Assembly (NCBI GenBank): GCA_025642065.1
Contig: JAODUP010001630.1
Span: forward strand, 1-64,000
DNA length: 64,000 bases
Origin: Paralvinella palmiformis
Lineage: Eukaryota; Annelida; Polychaeta; Terebellida; Alvinellidae
Direction: 5' to 3'
Positions 47,536 through 59,125 of this stretch are shown in pieces. The stretch's first letter is position 1, and every line of letters begins with the position of its first letter. A program made the translations under genes and the position numbers. The notes beneath the pieces are model-generated. The model was not told the DNA's origin, ran no database searches, and was given only the letters and a program-made list of their open reading frames with translations.

Positions 47536-48788
47536 AGAACATTAAGGAGTGTAGAATGTGAAAAAAAACATTTGTGCTTTAAGCGATATGCGATTTGTTC
47601 ATGTAAAATCATTAAGGAGAATGTGAAAATAAAAGATTAAATGAATTGTTGTTTTTCATCATGCAATCAGAGTTTAGGAACACATGTCCGTGTCTTCCAT
47701 TCATGGCAAAACACCAGGCAATATACGTTATAAAACAGGGTTATTTTCAGCAATTATCGCTCATCTGTTGGTAACTAACATATGATAAAGCCACGACACC
47801 TAGATTTGAAAAATGCGATAAATAGAAGTACCATTATGACGAAATGAATTCTCAATCCCCTTGAATTTCGCTATAACCAACTTTTACTGTAGCGAATATT
47901 CCTTGGTGAGCTTATTTCTTGCCAATCAGCTGGAAAAGAATAGGATTCGCCAGACCAACGTCCAGATTGTCACCGATGACTCCAAATACGTGCCAGTGAC
48001 TAGTCCTTTGCATAAAAGAAGTCGGAGAATGCAGTAGTTTCCAATTATGTTACATCCAGAGCCATAATCGATATTTGGATGACGCAAGTTGACATAGGGT
48101 AATAATATCCGTGATGATCGAATGACTGGTCAGTCAATAGCTGCACGGTTATCTTGATAAGAGAAGATGGTACACGGCATCAGTTGTGAATGGCAGAATT
48201 ATGACAGTTGTCGGGTCGGCTGTTTCCAACTAATGTGTGTCCCGACGTTTGGACGGTGTCACACTTATTCGGTTGCAATGTGCTTTCTTATCGCAGGTAT
48301 GTCTACCCACTTACTTTAATTCGAAAGATACGTGAATATACACAGATGCAGGCGGCCGCATGCACACAAACACACACATACACAGAGAGAGAGAGAGAGA
48401 AGAAAAATGTATGACACAAATCACAGGGTAAACATCGACACACAAACAGACAGAAACACAAAACATTCTTACCAACGCGAGCGTGCACAAATAATTACTC
48501 CAGATAAAAAACATACATAAACATATAGTAACCCAGAATAATCTCCGTCTGACCTTTTGCCTGTTGCCCTATAATATCACTTTAATGAGAGATTATAGTT
48601 CCGGTTAAGCAGTTTCTTTGAAAAACAAAATCCAAACAAAAGATTATCATTAGCCTTAAAGGAATACAGGAAATGTCAGTTACCATAAGTAAAAGCAGTT
48701 AAGTGAACGATAGTTTTTCATCACTTGAAATATTTTTTTTAACTTTCATGACATATCGTAAATAAACAAGTTATCTTCCGACAGTAGA
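47536..48788. other. Unannotated stretch
   Basis: CA/GA patch at 48362-48402. Nothing else recognised. Confidence 0.45.
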
Positions 48789-48976
48789 GGGCGCCTCCGT
48801 GGTCTAACAGTAGCGTGTTGGACCACGCGTCACTCCCAGCCGTGTTCGAATCTCGGTGTGGGCATATCTGAAGGGTGTTTCATCTTTGACTTCGCTTCAT
48901 TACCGTTGGAGGTCGTTCGGCCCATTCAGCCTACCATGTGCACAAAAGTGGCCGCCAATCATCAATCATCATCATC
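48789..48976 (+). mobile_element. SINE-A copy 10, plus strand
   Basis: GGGCGCCTCCGTGGTCTAAC head, B-box TGTTCGAATCTC, GGCATATCTGAAGGG, GTTCGGCCCATTCAGCCTAC and an (ATC)n tail. Flanks ATCTTCCGACAGTA and ATCATCCGCCAATA are only a weak target-site duplication. Confidence 0.92.
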
Positions 48977-50089
48977 CGCCAATAAGCTTCGATAAAATCG
49001 TATTTTCAGCAATGAAAATCCAGGTGTCATATAATTGGAGATTTATTATATTTTTGTCGGCGCGAATCAGAGGGGAAATTGAATTACCCAACAGAAATCC
49101 AACCTGTGTACTTACCTTCATCCGTTCTCTCCTTTCTTCGGCGTAGAACATTCCCCTTTTGAGGCCTCGGGCTTGATGTCGTGCTGAAGTCTCATTAGAA
49201 TATGGACGGTCTTACAAAACCGAACGAAGAGTATCGGTTCATCCGATAGCCGGCGTTACTAGCTGTCATCGTAGTAATTGGAACAGAGGATTCGGTTAAG
49301 CTGAATGTCAGTTTTTGGTCCGCCAGATTGGCCTTTCTCCTCCTGCTGCGGGAGGAAAACGCCCCGACGAGCGGAGATTTCGTTATTAAATGGAAGACAA
49401 CGAGGTACTTATAGCGTTCAGAGCGCCGCCTCGTGGAGGGATCATGCGCCTATATATAACACGCCAACTGGCTACAACTGTCACTCATCGGATCTTCGAC
49501 GACCAGTCATGGCTACGGCCGATGACTCGACAGTTGGCGACTTTCGTCGGTTGAAGTGGTCGTTTAGGAAGCGTCCGCTGGCCATTGTCTCGTCGACGAA
49601 ACGTACACAGGTGCAAATAGGGCAATGAATATCATCGGGTCTCATTTCGAGCGTTTAAGCCAATTAATTACGTCGCTACGCACGCCAAGTCTCTGACGAC
49701 CGCACAGAGAGGAGCAATCCTTTTGTCAGATTGCGGCGATCGTGAAAGGCAGCTGTCTCTTTGTCACCTTGAGGAGACACTTGAACGACGACCGAGCGCT
49801 CCCAAATGTCTAAACCACGGCGTTCATTTTGCGTGAAGGCAGTTTTCGAATGTTATATTTTATTTAACTTAACATCACGGGCGTGCGTTTTTCTAAATAT
49901 CAGCTGTCGTAAGGCATTCTCAGGTATGGCCATGCAAACCACCAGCTTCGATTTGCTGACACGGTTAAGTTGAAGCTTTCAACGCGAAACGAACATGCAC
50001 CTAACATTTCATTGGCACATGTACCTGCTTTTATAATTTCAGATCCACGAAACCAGAAATAGAGATTGTATTTCAAAAACAAACAAAAA

Positions 50090-50095
<6 letters not shown>
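48977..50095. other. Unannotated stretch
   Basis: An ATG-initiated 107-codon frame (49305-49628, plus strand) lies in GC-richer DNA. No domain recognised and no supporting signals, so it is not called as a gene. Confidence 0.35.
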
Positions 50096-50123
<28 letters not shown>

Positions 50124-50128
50124 CTGTT

Positions 50129-50193
<65 letters not shown>
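50096..50193. repeat. Interrupted (AT)n microsatellite
   Basis: Three AT blocks separated by GTCTGTT and a TTA break. Confidence 0.95.
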
Positions 50194-50197
<4 letters not shown>

Positions 50198-50382
50198 CTT
50201 GAATAATATGTACAGAATTTTGTAGACTATTTTGGACTATGAATAGATAGACTGCCAAACGAGTTTCATTCAGGTGGTCACTAATAGAAGAGCGCCTTGT
50301 CTTTAATCGACTTTATCGTTGGCAAATAATCCGTGCTTCAGTCCAGAAAATGACACGTCCTTTTGATCGTGTATTATTACAG

Positions 50383-50454
50383 TTCATTCCAGCCTGGATA
50401 AATGACAACGACCTTTTTGCGTACGAGATGAATAGCAAAGCCGTTATTTTTCAG
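50383..50454 (+). CDS. Candidate microexon, 72 nt, unknown protein
   Basis: Acceptor-like GTATTATTACAG, then 24 open codons (FIPAWINDNDLFAYEMNSKA and four more), then TTTCAG/GTACGA, a strong donor. Phase 0 on both sides, the same as the 41625 candidate on the same strand. No protein family recognised; chance remains likely. Confidence 0.18.
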
Positions 50455-51183
50455 GTACGATCTTCAATTTGTTACGTGCCGAGTCAATAGCAGGCAGGGC
50501 AAAAGAAGTGTGCAGTGCAGACTCGTATTTGTGTGTGTGTGTGTTGTATATGTGTGTGTGCGTGTGTGCGTCTAGGATGCAGGTGGCGTCACAACCTTTC
50601 TAATGCTTCATTACATATATTACGACGATCCGCTATAAGAATGAGAACCGGTGTGAAATTAAATTCGTAGCATGACGAAATGAATAATGACAGTTACAAA
50701 TATTCAATATATCTCTGATACTAATCGGGGACCGATCTTCGATTTTATCGGGTTAGCTAGTAGCAGACAGCTACGAGAGACCTGGTCTCCTGCCATTGTC
50801 TAGTCGAAATGTTTTCATGATGACAGTGAGAGGGTGGAGTGTATTGATAACATAGGTCAGAAATGGCAATCGCAAGGTACGTTTGTTGTTGTTGTGAAAC
50901 GTAAATATTTACTCGGTTCCGCTAATATGGTATCAGCTTGTTTTATTGTCATATTTCTCAGGTTACCCTTTTTTCTAATTACTGCTTATCAAATCTTAAC
51001 AAAAAGCTAAGGTTTCCTTCAAGGCAAGCAAACCGAAATTACTACAGTAAATTGTTTACAAACAGCTATATTTATTCGGACACCTTTCTCCCTCACAAAA
51101 GATAATAATATATTTAAATAAACCTATAAGAAGGCATCCCATTGTGGTTTCTTTTTTATCACATGAAGGCATGGAATAAAATT

Positions 51184-51184
51184 A

Positions 51185-51229
<45 letters not shown>

Positions 51230-51935
51230 TGTATATTTAATAAAGCGTCCTTACTAGCAGGAGTAAGTGGGGGCTGCAACACTAAACACAATCACCATGT
51301 GACTTGAGCCGAGACACTGGCACCTGAGTTTTCGGGATGACTTTCTAATGGACACCAGTTCACACAGGTATTCTGGCGCCATACATACATTAAGTAGACT
51401 GAAATTACGCTTAACGGTAGAAATGGGGTGATATGATCATATTTTCTAGTATTTGTCACTATGAGACCTGCATTATTCTGAATTTGCATAAGGCGATTAA
51501 TGTTATACTCAGATATGCCATATAACAGGGAGTTACAATAGTAAATACGAGATGTAACAAAGGCATGGACTACAGTTATAAGTGTTTCTTGTGTCAAGAA
51601 TGCTTTTAAACAGTGGATGTTCTTAAGATGGTAGTAGGCAGTTCGGCATACTGATGTGACATGTTAATGCATGTTAATACATTGGTAAAAAATAACCCCT
51701 AGAATATTTTTACTGACCCATTAGGGGTAATCAAAGATGCACCCATCTGTAATGCTGGTGTCTTTAGGGATTTAACACAATGCCAAATATAAAATATGTG
51801 TTTTATTATCATTTAAATTTAGAAGATTTTGAGTTATCCATAGCCGAATATCAGCAATACAATGTTCTAAATTCTTCAAGGAAGAGGAGAATTAATACAG
51901 ATTTTAGAACAGATTTATTGTTTTCAAAAGACACA
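51184..51935 (-). pseudogene. LINE fragment copy 1 (L2/CR1-type), minus strand
   Basis: On the minus strand, 51292-51597 reads TQETLITVVHAFVTSRIYYC, then NSLLYGISEYNINRLMQIQN and DHITPF, the conserved region after the RT domain of L2/CR1-like LINEs (typically SRLDYCNSLLYG and LQxVQNxAAR). The upstream part (HLKNIHCLKAF) is also recognisable. The left end is an (AAT)n run (51187-51228), the element's own 3' tail. Stops and 5' truncation make it inactive. Confidence 0.87.
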
Positions 51936-51994
51936 ATCCTTATGTCCACCGGCATCGTATTCTCTAAAATGGCGGGCTACATTAAATGTACAAC

Positions 51995-52965
51995 CGTCAT
52001 ATGACTTAAGCCGAGACACAGATAATAGTTTCTGATGGGATGAGCTGAATTTTCTGGATCACTTTCTAATGGAAACGAGTTGACACGGGTATTCAGATGT
52101 CATGTCATTGAAAGATTTATAAGTTGTTAGCAACATCCTAAAGTGCACACGCTGTCTAAAAGTAGGCTATCTAGTTTGTTTGGGGGGGGCATGATCATTA
52201 ATTCGAGTATTTGTCATTGAATAGGGATGTACGATAGTCCATACGATGCATAACAAAGGCATGGACCACTGTAACAAGTGATTCTTGTATCAAGAATGCC
52301 TTTAGACGGTGATTTGGAGTCTGTTTCAGTTGAATTGTTCAGCTTCCACACTGATCACACCTGGAACATACTACCAGTGGGGCATCTACCAAGAGAAGAA
52401 AATGCCATCAACACAGGAATGAGCCGGATTCGAACCCATAACCTGGAAGTTTGCATCCAAATGTCCTAACCACTGCGCCACCAGGACGCCTGATCCGATA
52501 GATAATGCATGTTACTAAGATGGTAGTACATAGTACATGTTGATGCATTTGTCCAAAATAACACCTAGATTTGTTTAACTAACTCAAGAAAGATACACCC
52601 TATCTGTAATACTGATATTTTCAGGGAAATTACATAATGTGGTGAAGCCAAATAGATAATATATTTCTTTTATCAGCATTTAATTTTAGAAGAGTCATCT
52701 ATAGATGAATATCAGCAATACATTGTTCTATATTCTTCAAGGAAGAGGCGAAATTTAACTCATTGTCAAGATGCTTTGATACACACAGCTGTGTTTCATC
52801 GGCATACACATTATATTTAACGCCATATTGCTGCGCATTGATCCCAAGAGGGAGTGTATATATCATGAAACTCAGATACTCAAGAAATGAACCCTGTGGT
52901 ACGCCAGATAACAATAACTGAACATCAGATAAAATAACATCAACAGACATCCTCTGGGTCTATTG
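51995..52965 (-). pseudogene. LINE fragment copy 2 (same family), minus strand
   Basis: Aligns with copy 1 over its left half and extends further upstream into the RT domain: LSGVPQGSFLEYLSFMIYTL and NVYADETQLCVSK in 52699-52950. The RT catalytic motif is YADE (52795-52806) rather than YADD, so even the core is mutated. DIHLWM and LKLNADK follow. It is interrupted at about 52333-52490 by a SINE-B copy. Confidence 0.87.
52333..52490 (-). mobile_element. SINE-B copy 2, minus strand, nested in a LINE
   Basis: On the minus strand: GGCGTCCTGGTGGCGCAGTG head (A-box GGCGCAGTGGTTAGGAC), B-box GGGTTCGAATCCGGCTCAT, then TGTTCCAGGTGTGATCAG and the 3' end GAACAATTCAAC. It interrupts LINE copy 2 where copy 1 is continuous, so it inserted after the LINE. 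Confidence 0.88.
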
Positions 52966-53022
52966 TTGCAAATCAGACTGAAACTATTCAATTGCTTTAC
53001 CTGATAGACCAAACATGTGCTT

Positions 53023-53690
53023 CAACTAAGTCAGGCTTGTTTGATTTAAATCAAGCGATTTAAATCATTGATTTAAATCATTCTAAAAAATCTAAAACAA
53101 ATCGCTGGTTTAGATTTTTTCAAACTGGATTGTATTCATGCTTTTTTACCATTTAGCTGTGATTTAATTCTTACTTGTATGATCAGTGAGACTCAGTGCA
53201 GATCTGGAAGGAACTGGAGAAAACATCCGAAGAGAACGCTCAACCTATCAGCATCCTAAAACACGTAACGGACCGTTACAATCATGGAAACACAGATTCC
53301 CATTTTTAAGCCAATCTTTTAGATCCTCGATATAGGGGCTGTGATTTATATGTTGAGGAAACAGACAAGGCCACGTAACGTATACTGAAAAACTATCCTG
53401 ATCTGATTGCCAGCATAGTTAATGATAAAAAACAGCTCGATTCCACCAGTACATATTTGTGCCAGAACTAATGAATTCAGTTAATCCCATTGCCTGGTGG
53501 CATTCACAATCAGAGCGACTGACTGACAGACTGCTCACGTTTATAGATCAATTGTTGAGTGCCACTTCATCCGGTGCTGGGGCTGAGAGAGTAATTTCCA
53601 CATTCGGACTAGTTCATTCAAAACTTCGAAATTGTCTAGGAATGGAACAACTCTCAAGCTGGTGTTCATATACAAGCAGCTAAATAATCT
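53023..53690 (+). pseudogene. hAT transposase C-terminal pseudogene
   Basis: Remnant of a hAT-superfamily DNA transposase. Around 53307-53340 the frame reads ANLLDPRYRG, preceded by an in-frame TAA where Leu is expected. DKATxRILKNYP follows (x marks a stop). The frame at 53459-53683 reads VNPIAWWHSQS, then a block ending GAGAERVISTFGLVHSKLRN, the hAT dimerisation domain (SSAxxERVFSxxG...KLRNRL). Three GATTTAAATC palindromes (53043, 53057, 53070) sit at its upstream side and may belong to the element's end. The BED finger and most of the catalytic domain are missing. Confidence 0.87.
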
Positions 53691-55982
53691 GTGTCTGATA
53701 TAATAAAGTGATTAATTTTATGTGTGTTATAGTGTATATAATGTAAAGCTTAAATAAATGTATCCCTATATATATATATATATATTCCATTTTAATCATA
53801 AACCAATATTTAAATTAAGTAAACTAGTCATTAACATAATACATATTTTTATTTATTTCTTTGCTCTGATAAATAACGCGCATAAGACATAAAATGCCAA
53901 CTTTTATATTTGCATTAGAAAATAATATTATTGCTCTGAACAATTATTTTAAAGTGTTATGTGCTGCTAAATGACAGCCTTAATTAGTAAATATAATGGT
54001 GTTTCTGTCTGTGGCTGTTCAAATCGCCCATTTAATACACCTTTGTGTATGTGATTGTTTACTGGTAGTTAACACGAATATACTAATAGCAGTCTCATAT
54101 CACCAACGCTTATATACTCTAACTTTACTTCTAAAAACGAAGTGACCACTTTCTAAAGTTGTAGACAATCATATATCACTTTTGACCAATCTGATATCTG
54201 ATTAGTGCTGAACTACCGATACTATACCTACCGTTTAGAGTATTTGGTATTAAAATAAAATACCTTCCACCAGTTTTTTAGATAATAGTCATCATATCAG
54301 TATGGAATGGCTTTAAACTATTGTGGGCTTGAGTTTATGTTTTATCATTTTACCAAAAAACTTACGATGTTACCATCCAAGTAGCCAATTCCACGTGCCG
54401 TTATAAAGTACCTTTCGTCAGATTCCTCAATGCGTTTCCCTAAAGCTACTTACTGGTAAGGATGTTACCCCCGCCCCTCCCCTGTTATATTCGGGGTTGA
54501 AAATTAGCCCGTTGGAAAGTTCGTTAAATGACATTTGTACTGATGTGTGGCTAAGTCCTACTAACCTATTAATTTACGGGTGAAGTTGACGAAATTGAGT
54601 GATCAAGAATTTCGACAAAAGTGTAAATCTAATATTTGTTGTATCATCTAAACCGTGTTCAACGATTATTGATGGCTGTTCCCTCTTTATTGACCTGGCA
54701 GCTGCGTCACAATCACCTGACTGGTGGAAACAATCTGCAGGTTTTCCTTAAGTTAAAGCGCTGCCTCTATATTGTATGATTGGTATACTAGTTTGTCAGA
54801 GAAAAGTTAGGCGCATTTCATTAACACGAAGCTAATCTATTTTACGTCTGTTCGCGCTGAAGACAGAACATATTGAAACAATTAAAGATCTACTAAACCA
54901 CATCGACGCATTTCCTGTGCACTGACAATAGATACCGTATGGCGTTGTCACCTACGAGACTAATGGTCGTTTAAGGGGTACGTGACCTGAAGACACCCTT
55001 TAATATCAATATGAAGGATAATGGCGTTGAACAGTGTTCACCAGCTGTTTATGGTGCGCTTTAGGTTGTCCAATTAAAACTAATTTGGGGAACAATATTA
55101 ACACTGACAGTCACATTCACGCACATATACAAGCACATATGAAGATTGTTGGTCGTTTCGTATCGTTTTGGTGAGTTGAACCGACTCGTACCTGAAATGA
55201 TGTGACTTCGCAAATTGCAACTTATCTCCATCTGCCCATAACTCATCAATTAATTTATACACAGAAACATTACCACGATGGGAAGTTGCTGGGAGTGAAA
55301 AGGTATCTGTCGGGTTACTTATCACTATCAAACATCATCAGGTGAAGGGAAATATTCTAGTGTGTGAATATGGTGCAACTATTGTGGGGTATATGTGTAT
55401 AACGGGGTGTGGATCATTCTCCCCCTCTCTCTCTCCCTCTTTCTACAAGTGTATACATGGACGCGGTTGTGTATTCATCAGTATATGTGTACGTGCGTGC
55501 ATACACGTGTGCGGAAGTGCGTATGTCCATTTCTATCTTTCCATGTATCTGACTAAATTGTCGCGCGTGTATATGTGTGTACATACTTTTGTGGGTGTGC
55601 TCATACGCGTGTGAGTGCGCGCGCGTGAGTATACGTTTGTGCATATATGCAAATAAACATTATAAATTTTCTTGTGTAAGAATGGAGTGTTGTCTCTGCA
55701 TGTTCCCGGTGTCGCAATGTGTCTTGAGGCGTATTCACGGGTTATCCTCCTCATAGGGAGTGAGTGATTAGGGTTTAACAAAACATTGGTCCTAAAACAA
55801 TGTCAGTTGGTGCGGCCTCCTCTAACGACATCCAGTAGTTCACTGTGGGTCAACTCTACACCACCAATCGACAGGTGGAGCCATTGCCAATAGATTAAAC
55901 CCTCTCCCATAAAGACATGGATAGTTGCTCAACTGTTCACATGTTTGTGTAAATCAATGAACTTGTTAATCTATGTCTCCAT
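53691..55982. other. Unannotated AT-rich stretch
   Basis: Short AT tract at 53767-53786; GT/GC simple-sequence patch about 55480-55640. TTTAGGTTGTCCAATTAAAA at about 55061 vaguely resembles a mariner terminus, without a partner. No gene recognised. Confidence 0.4.
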
Positions 55983-56560
55983 TCCAGCTGGATGGTTCAC
56001 GATGTTTTGATCACCGTCAAGCTGGACGTAAGTTCTTGGACAACAGCCTCCCCCAACCGAACATGATGTGTTTAACACCCTCATCTGGATATGACGTATC
56101 AACTCCCCCCCCCCCCCAACACACACACAGTTATACATGATGTGCTCATCCACGCCCAGCTGGACATGATGTGCTCATCCACACCCAGCTGGATCCGAAG
56201 TGTTCATCACCATTCAACAACAAGACCCGATGCGTTTGTCACAGTCCAGCTGGATACGATGTGGCATTCATCACCGTTCAACTAGACAACTGCGTTTATT
56301 ACCATCCTCGGGGCGCCTCCGTGGTCTAACTGGTAGCGCGCTGGACCACAGATCGCTACCACCTGGGTTCGAATCTGGGCGTGGGCATATTTGAAGGCTC
56401 TTTGATTTTTGACTTCGCTTCATTACCTTTGGAGGTCGCTCGGCCATTTAGCCTAGCATGTGCACAAAAGTGGCAGTAAAAATTAATAGTCATCTTATTA
56501 CCACCCTCCACCTGCATACGATGTTTATCACCGACCAAATATCATCGCTGTCTAACTTAC
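55983..56560. repeat. 29-32-bp minisatellite interrupted by a SINE
   Basis: Units of the type ACATGATGTGCTCATCC plus CCAGCTGG; the two cleanest 29-bp units are 56135-56163 and 56164-56192. Others around them are more degenerate, and a poly-C run lies at 56106-56117. The array resumes after the SINE at 56310-56494. Confidence 0.75.
56310..56494 (+). mobile_element. SINE-A copy 11, plus strand, with target-site duplication
   Basis: GGCGCCTCCGTGGTCTAACT head, B-box GGGTTCGAATCTG, GGCATATTTGAAGG, GCTCGGCCATTTAGCC, GTGCACAAAAGTGGC. Flanks TTATTACCATCCTC (56296-56309) and TTATTACCACCCTC (56495-56508) match at 13 of 14 positions, and minisatellite sequence continues on both sides. Confidence 0.95.
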
Positions 56561-57346
56561 TTAGATAACCCAACTCCCGTGACAACATCTTGGGCGCCAT
56601 CTCTAATATGCCAGCTACCTGTTGATGACCATGGCATCAGGACAACTGTATTGCGTTCTTCGGGCTTACGCAAGACAGCCATCGGCCTATGCACTTCGGG
56701 ATAATTAGCACACGGCGCGGTCTTTACCGCCGAGGACATGACCCAACCTTCGAAGAACCGAGACAATGCTGAACGAACGCTAAGCTGGGAACAGATTTGA
56801 CCAGCCATTGTCCGGGTCATAACACCTTGATGTGGCGTGGCGCTGGAAGTCATTAACAGAACGACGCCGTTAGGAATCCAATAACAGGTAGCCAGCCAGG
56901 TGATGGCAACACCTGGCGGTTTACGTAACACGTACGTACGTCATTAGTGAAACTGGCGTTAGCAGTATAGTTATTAAATAGCTCTTCTGTCGTAGCCGTA
57001 CGATTACGTGAAACCCTTAGAGCTTAATTAACTGTCAACAGGTAACTTTAGGTATTACTTAACCCATATGCCTCGTGTTAACTTGTTTACGTTTTTTCAA
57101 CGTCGGAAACTCATTTACGGATCAAATTTCGTTATGTTTTTCCTACCAATTGATTTATTTCTTTACTCACTGACTTCCAGGTTGAGATAATGTACCTTGA
57201 GACCCTTGTGCGGATCAATGTGTTACAGTTAAGCCTAAAAGGTGTCTGTTTCAGCGCATGGGTGTACGCTAAAGTGGCTGAAATATTGCGTCTGTGTGCT
57301 GTATGTGATATAAGTAAAACTAAGATCTTGATACATGTGTTTATTT
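56561..57346. other. Unannotated stretch
   Basis: A 124-codon minus frame (56557-56931) has no recognised domain. Nothing else seen. Confidence 0.4.
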
Positions 57347-57489
57347 GTCTGTGTGTGTTTTGGCCATGTAAAATAAGGCACTGGCACAGGAATTCTCGAA
57401 ACGCGAATTCAAACTCTGGACGATTCTTCGGGGAACTGAATCCAGAGTTCCGACTTTTCATGCTGAGACATATGTAATGCCTCACCAGT
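57347..57489 (+). repeat. Rpt1 copy E (core only)
   Basis: About 140 bp aligned to seg2 at 549-692 with roughly one change in eight. Hairpin arms are retained at 57413-57420/57441-57448; the second hairpin (57464-57471/57477-57484) has one mismatch. The copy stops at CTCACCAGT, where a TG tract begins. Confidence 0.85.
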
Positions 57490-57524
57490 GTGCATGTGTG
57501 TGTGTGTGTGTGTGTATGGGTGTG

Positions 57525-57575
<51 letters not shown>

Positions 57576-57578
57576 GTC
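57486..57578. repeat. (TG)n-(GTCT)n microsatellite
   Basis: Short TG run joined to Rpt1 copy E, then about 11 GTCT units. Confidence 0.95.
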
Positions 57579-58146
57579 TGTTTTATGTGTATCATGTGTG
57601 CTTGTGTGCAAGCATGCACGAGCGTGCATGTGTGCGTGTGGGTGCCTGTTCAGTAGCTATCCCCAAAACAATATAGCAATATAAACAAGCTTTACAGGTA
57701 TATTTGTTCCTTAACGTTTGGTATAACAAGGTTTATCCTTTATCAGAAAGATAACAACAATGTCACGCGATTTTCTCTCGTTTGTTGTCATTGTTGACGT
57801 TGTTATTGAGCGTGATAAATCCCGAACGAGAAAGCTTCTTAGTATTAATATTAGTATTGATCCGGCCAGGTAATACATAACAAACAAACAAAGAATGATA
57901 TTAAATCACTATAACATGCACCGTCGGGTTTATAACATAATCAGAGATCAACGTGTTGCAAGACGGATTTTGTTGTGGTTTTTGCGGCTGCTGTTGTTGG
58001 TGGCGTTATAAAATGGGATTATTTTGTCTTTCCAAGAATGTAAATAAGAAGCCTTATTCTTAACCTGGTTCCTCGTCAGATGAAACCCCCGAAATGGCGC
58101 CTTGTAGCGCAATTACGCATCCAGAAAACAAGACGAAGTGCCATCG
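57579..58146. other. Unannotated stretch
   Basis: Nothing recognised. Confidence 0.45.
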
Positions 58147-58147
58147 A

Positions 58148-58185
58148 TAGGCTTCGTTGGTATAGTGGTTAGACCGATATATGTA
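58148..58185 (+). repeat. tRNA-like 5' fragment (possible SINE head)
   Basis: GGCTTCGTTGGTATAGTGGTTAGAC-like sequence resembles the A-box half of a tRNA-derived SINE. No B box or body follows, so it is not a functional tRNA. Confidence 0.4.
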
Positions 58186-58576
58186 TACTCTGTTGGAAAT
58201 ATTGCTGCTTTTATACACTTCAAGAACGAACTAACATCGATCTGACGGCCGGTTTTCACTAATCTCTGTAAGATCGCTTCATGCAGGTGTCTTCCTTAAG
58301 ACATCCTTTTCCATGTACACAAGGTGATACATTTACTTTGACTGTAGATTTATCAGGAGTTTAAAGATGCGAACTATGTTTAATTCTGAGGTAATTTCAT
58401 ATGGTGGTTCTCACTCAGAAATATGTATTTATTTCTTCCGTGTAATTAGACATGCGAAGACTAACAGAAAGCAATTTGCCTAATTTCGTTTTTTTACATT
58501 AAATGCCAATTGTAGAATTAATAATCCAACGCATATTTTTCAATTCCTTCAGCGTTCAATTATGCCACGAAATAGT

Positions 58577-58608
58577 GTGTGTGTGTGTGTATGTGTGTGT
58601 GTATATGT

Positions 58609-58696
<88 letters not shown>
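58577..58696. repeat. (GT)n-(AT)n microsatellite
   Basis: Interrupted GT run of about 70 bp and then about 24 AT units. Confidence 0.96.
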
Positions 58697-58697
<1 letters not shown>

Positions 58698-58814
58698 TGA
58701 TTGTTTTCAATGAAGTTGTTTTCAAGTCGATGATTATTTAATGCTAAAACAAATTACATGTATGTTGTATTTTGTTGCAACTACTATACCCACAACTTAT
58801 AACTTAACTGCTTC

Positions 58815-59125
58815 CTGGATATATTGCATCAAATGGATAACCTACCGGCTCTACCTTGTTGCCGGCCTTTACCAGAAGGTGGCAGTATAACATATATCTC
58901 TAACACGGACACACGTTGACTGTTAGACAGGTCAGATAATTTACTTTTCACTAAAACACTCTAAGTAGGCTGAATTACCATCTCTGAATTAATCACCTTC
59001 ACTTCCTGGAAAGACGAATAACTCAATTAGGAAGTGAAACTCATTCATCAACTGCCAGCATGCGAGTCGCTCTGAAATGAATTTTTTAAGGCGAAGCAGC
59101 GGCTAAAATGTAGCCTTTGCTTCCT
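58815..59125 (+). repeat. Unclassified dispersed repeat, copy 1
   Basis: Diverged match to 60885-61225. Shared blocks include CTGGATATAT, GAATTAATCACCTTC, CTCAATTAGGAAGT and TTAAGGCGAAGC in the same order. Family unknown. Confidence 0.7.

Noticed and set aside
49305..49628. 107-codon ATG frame
   Set aside because: No family resemblance, weak context, GC-rich location; insufficient to call.
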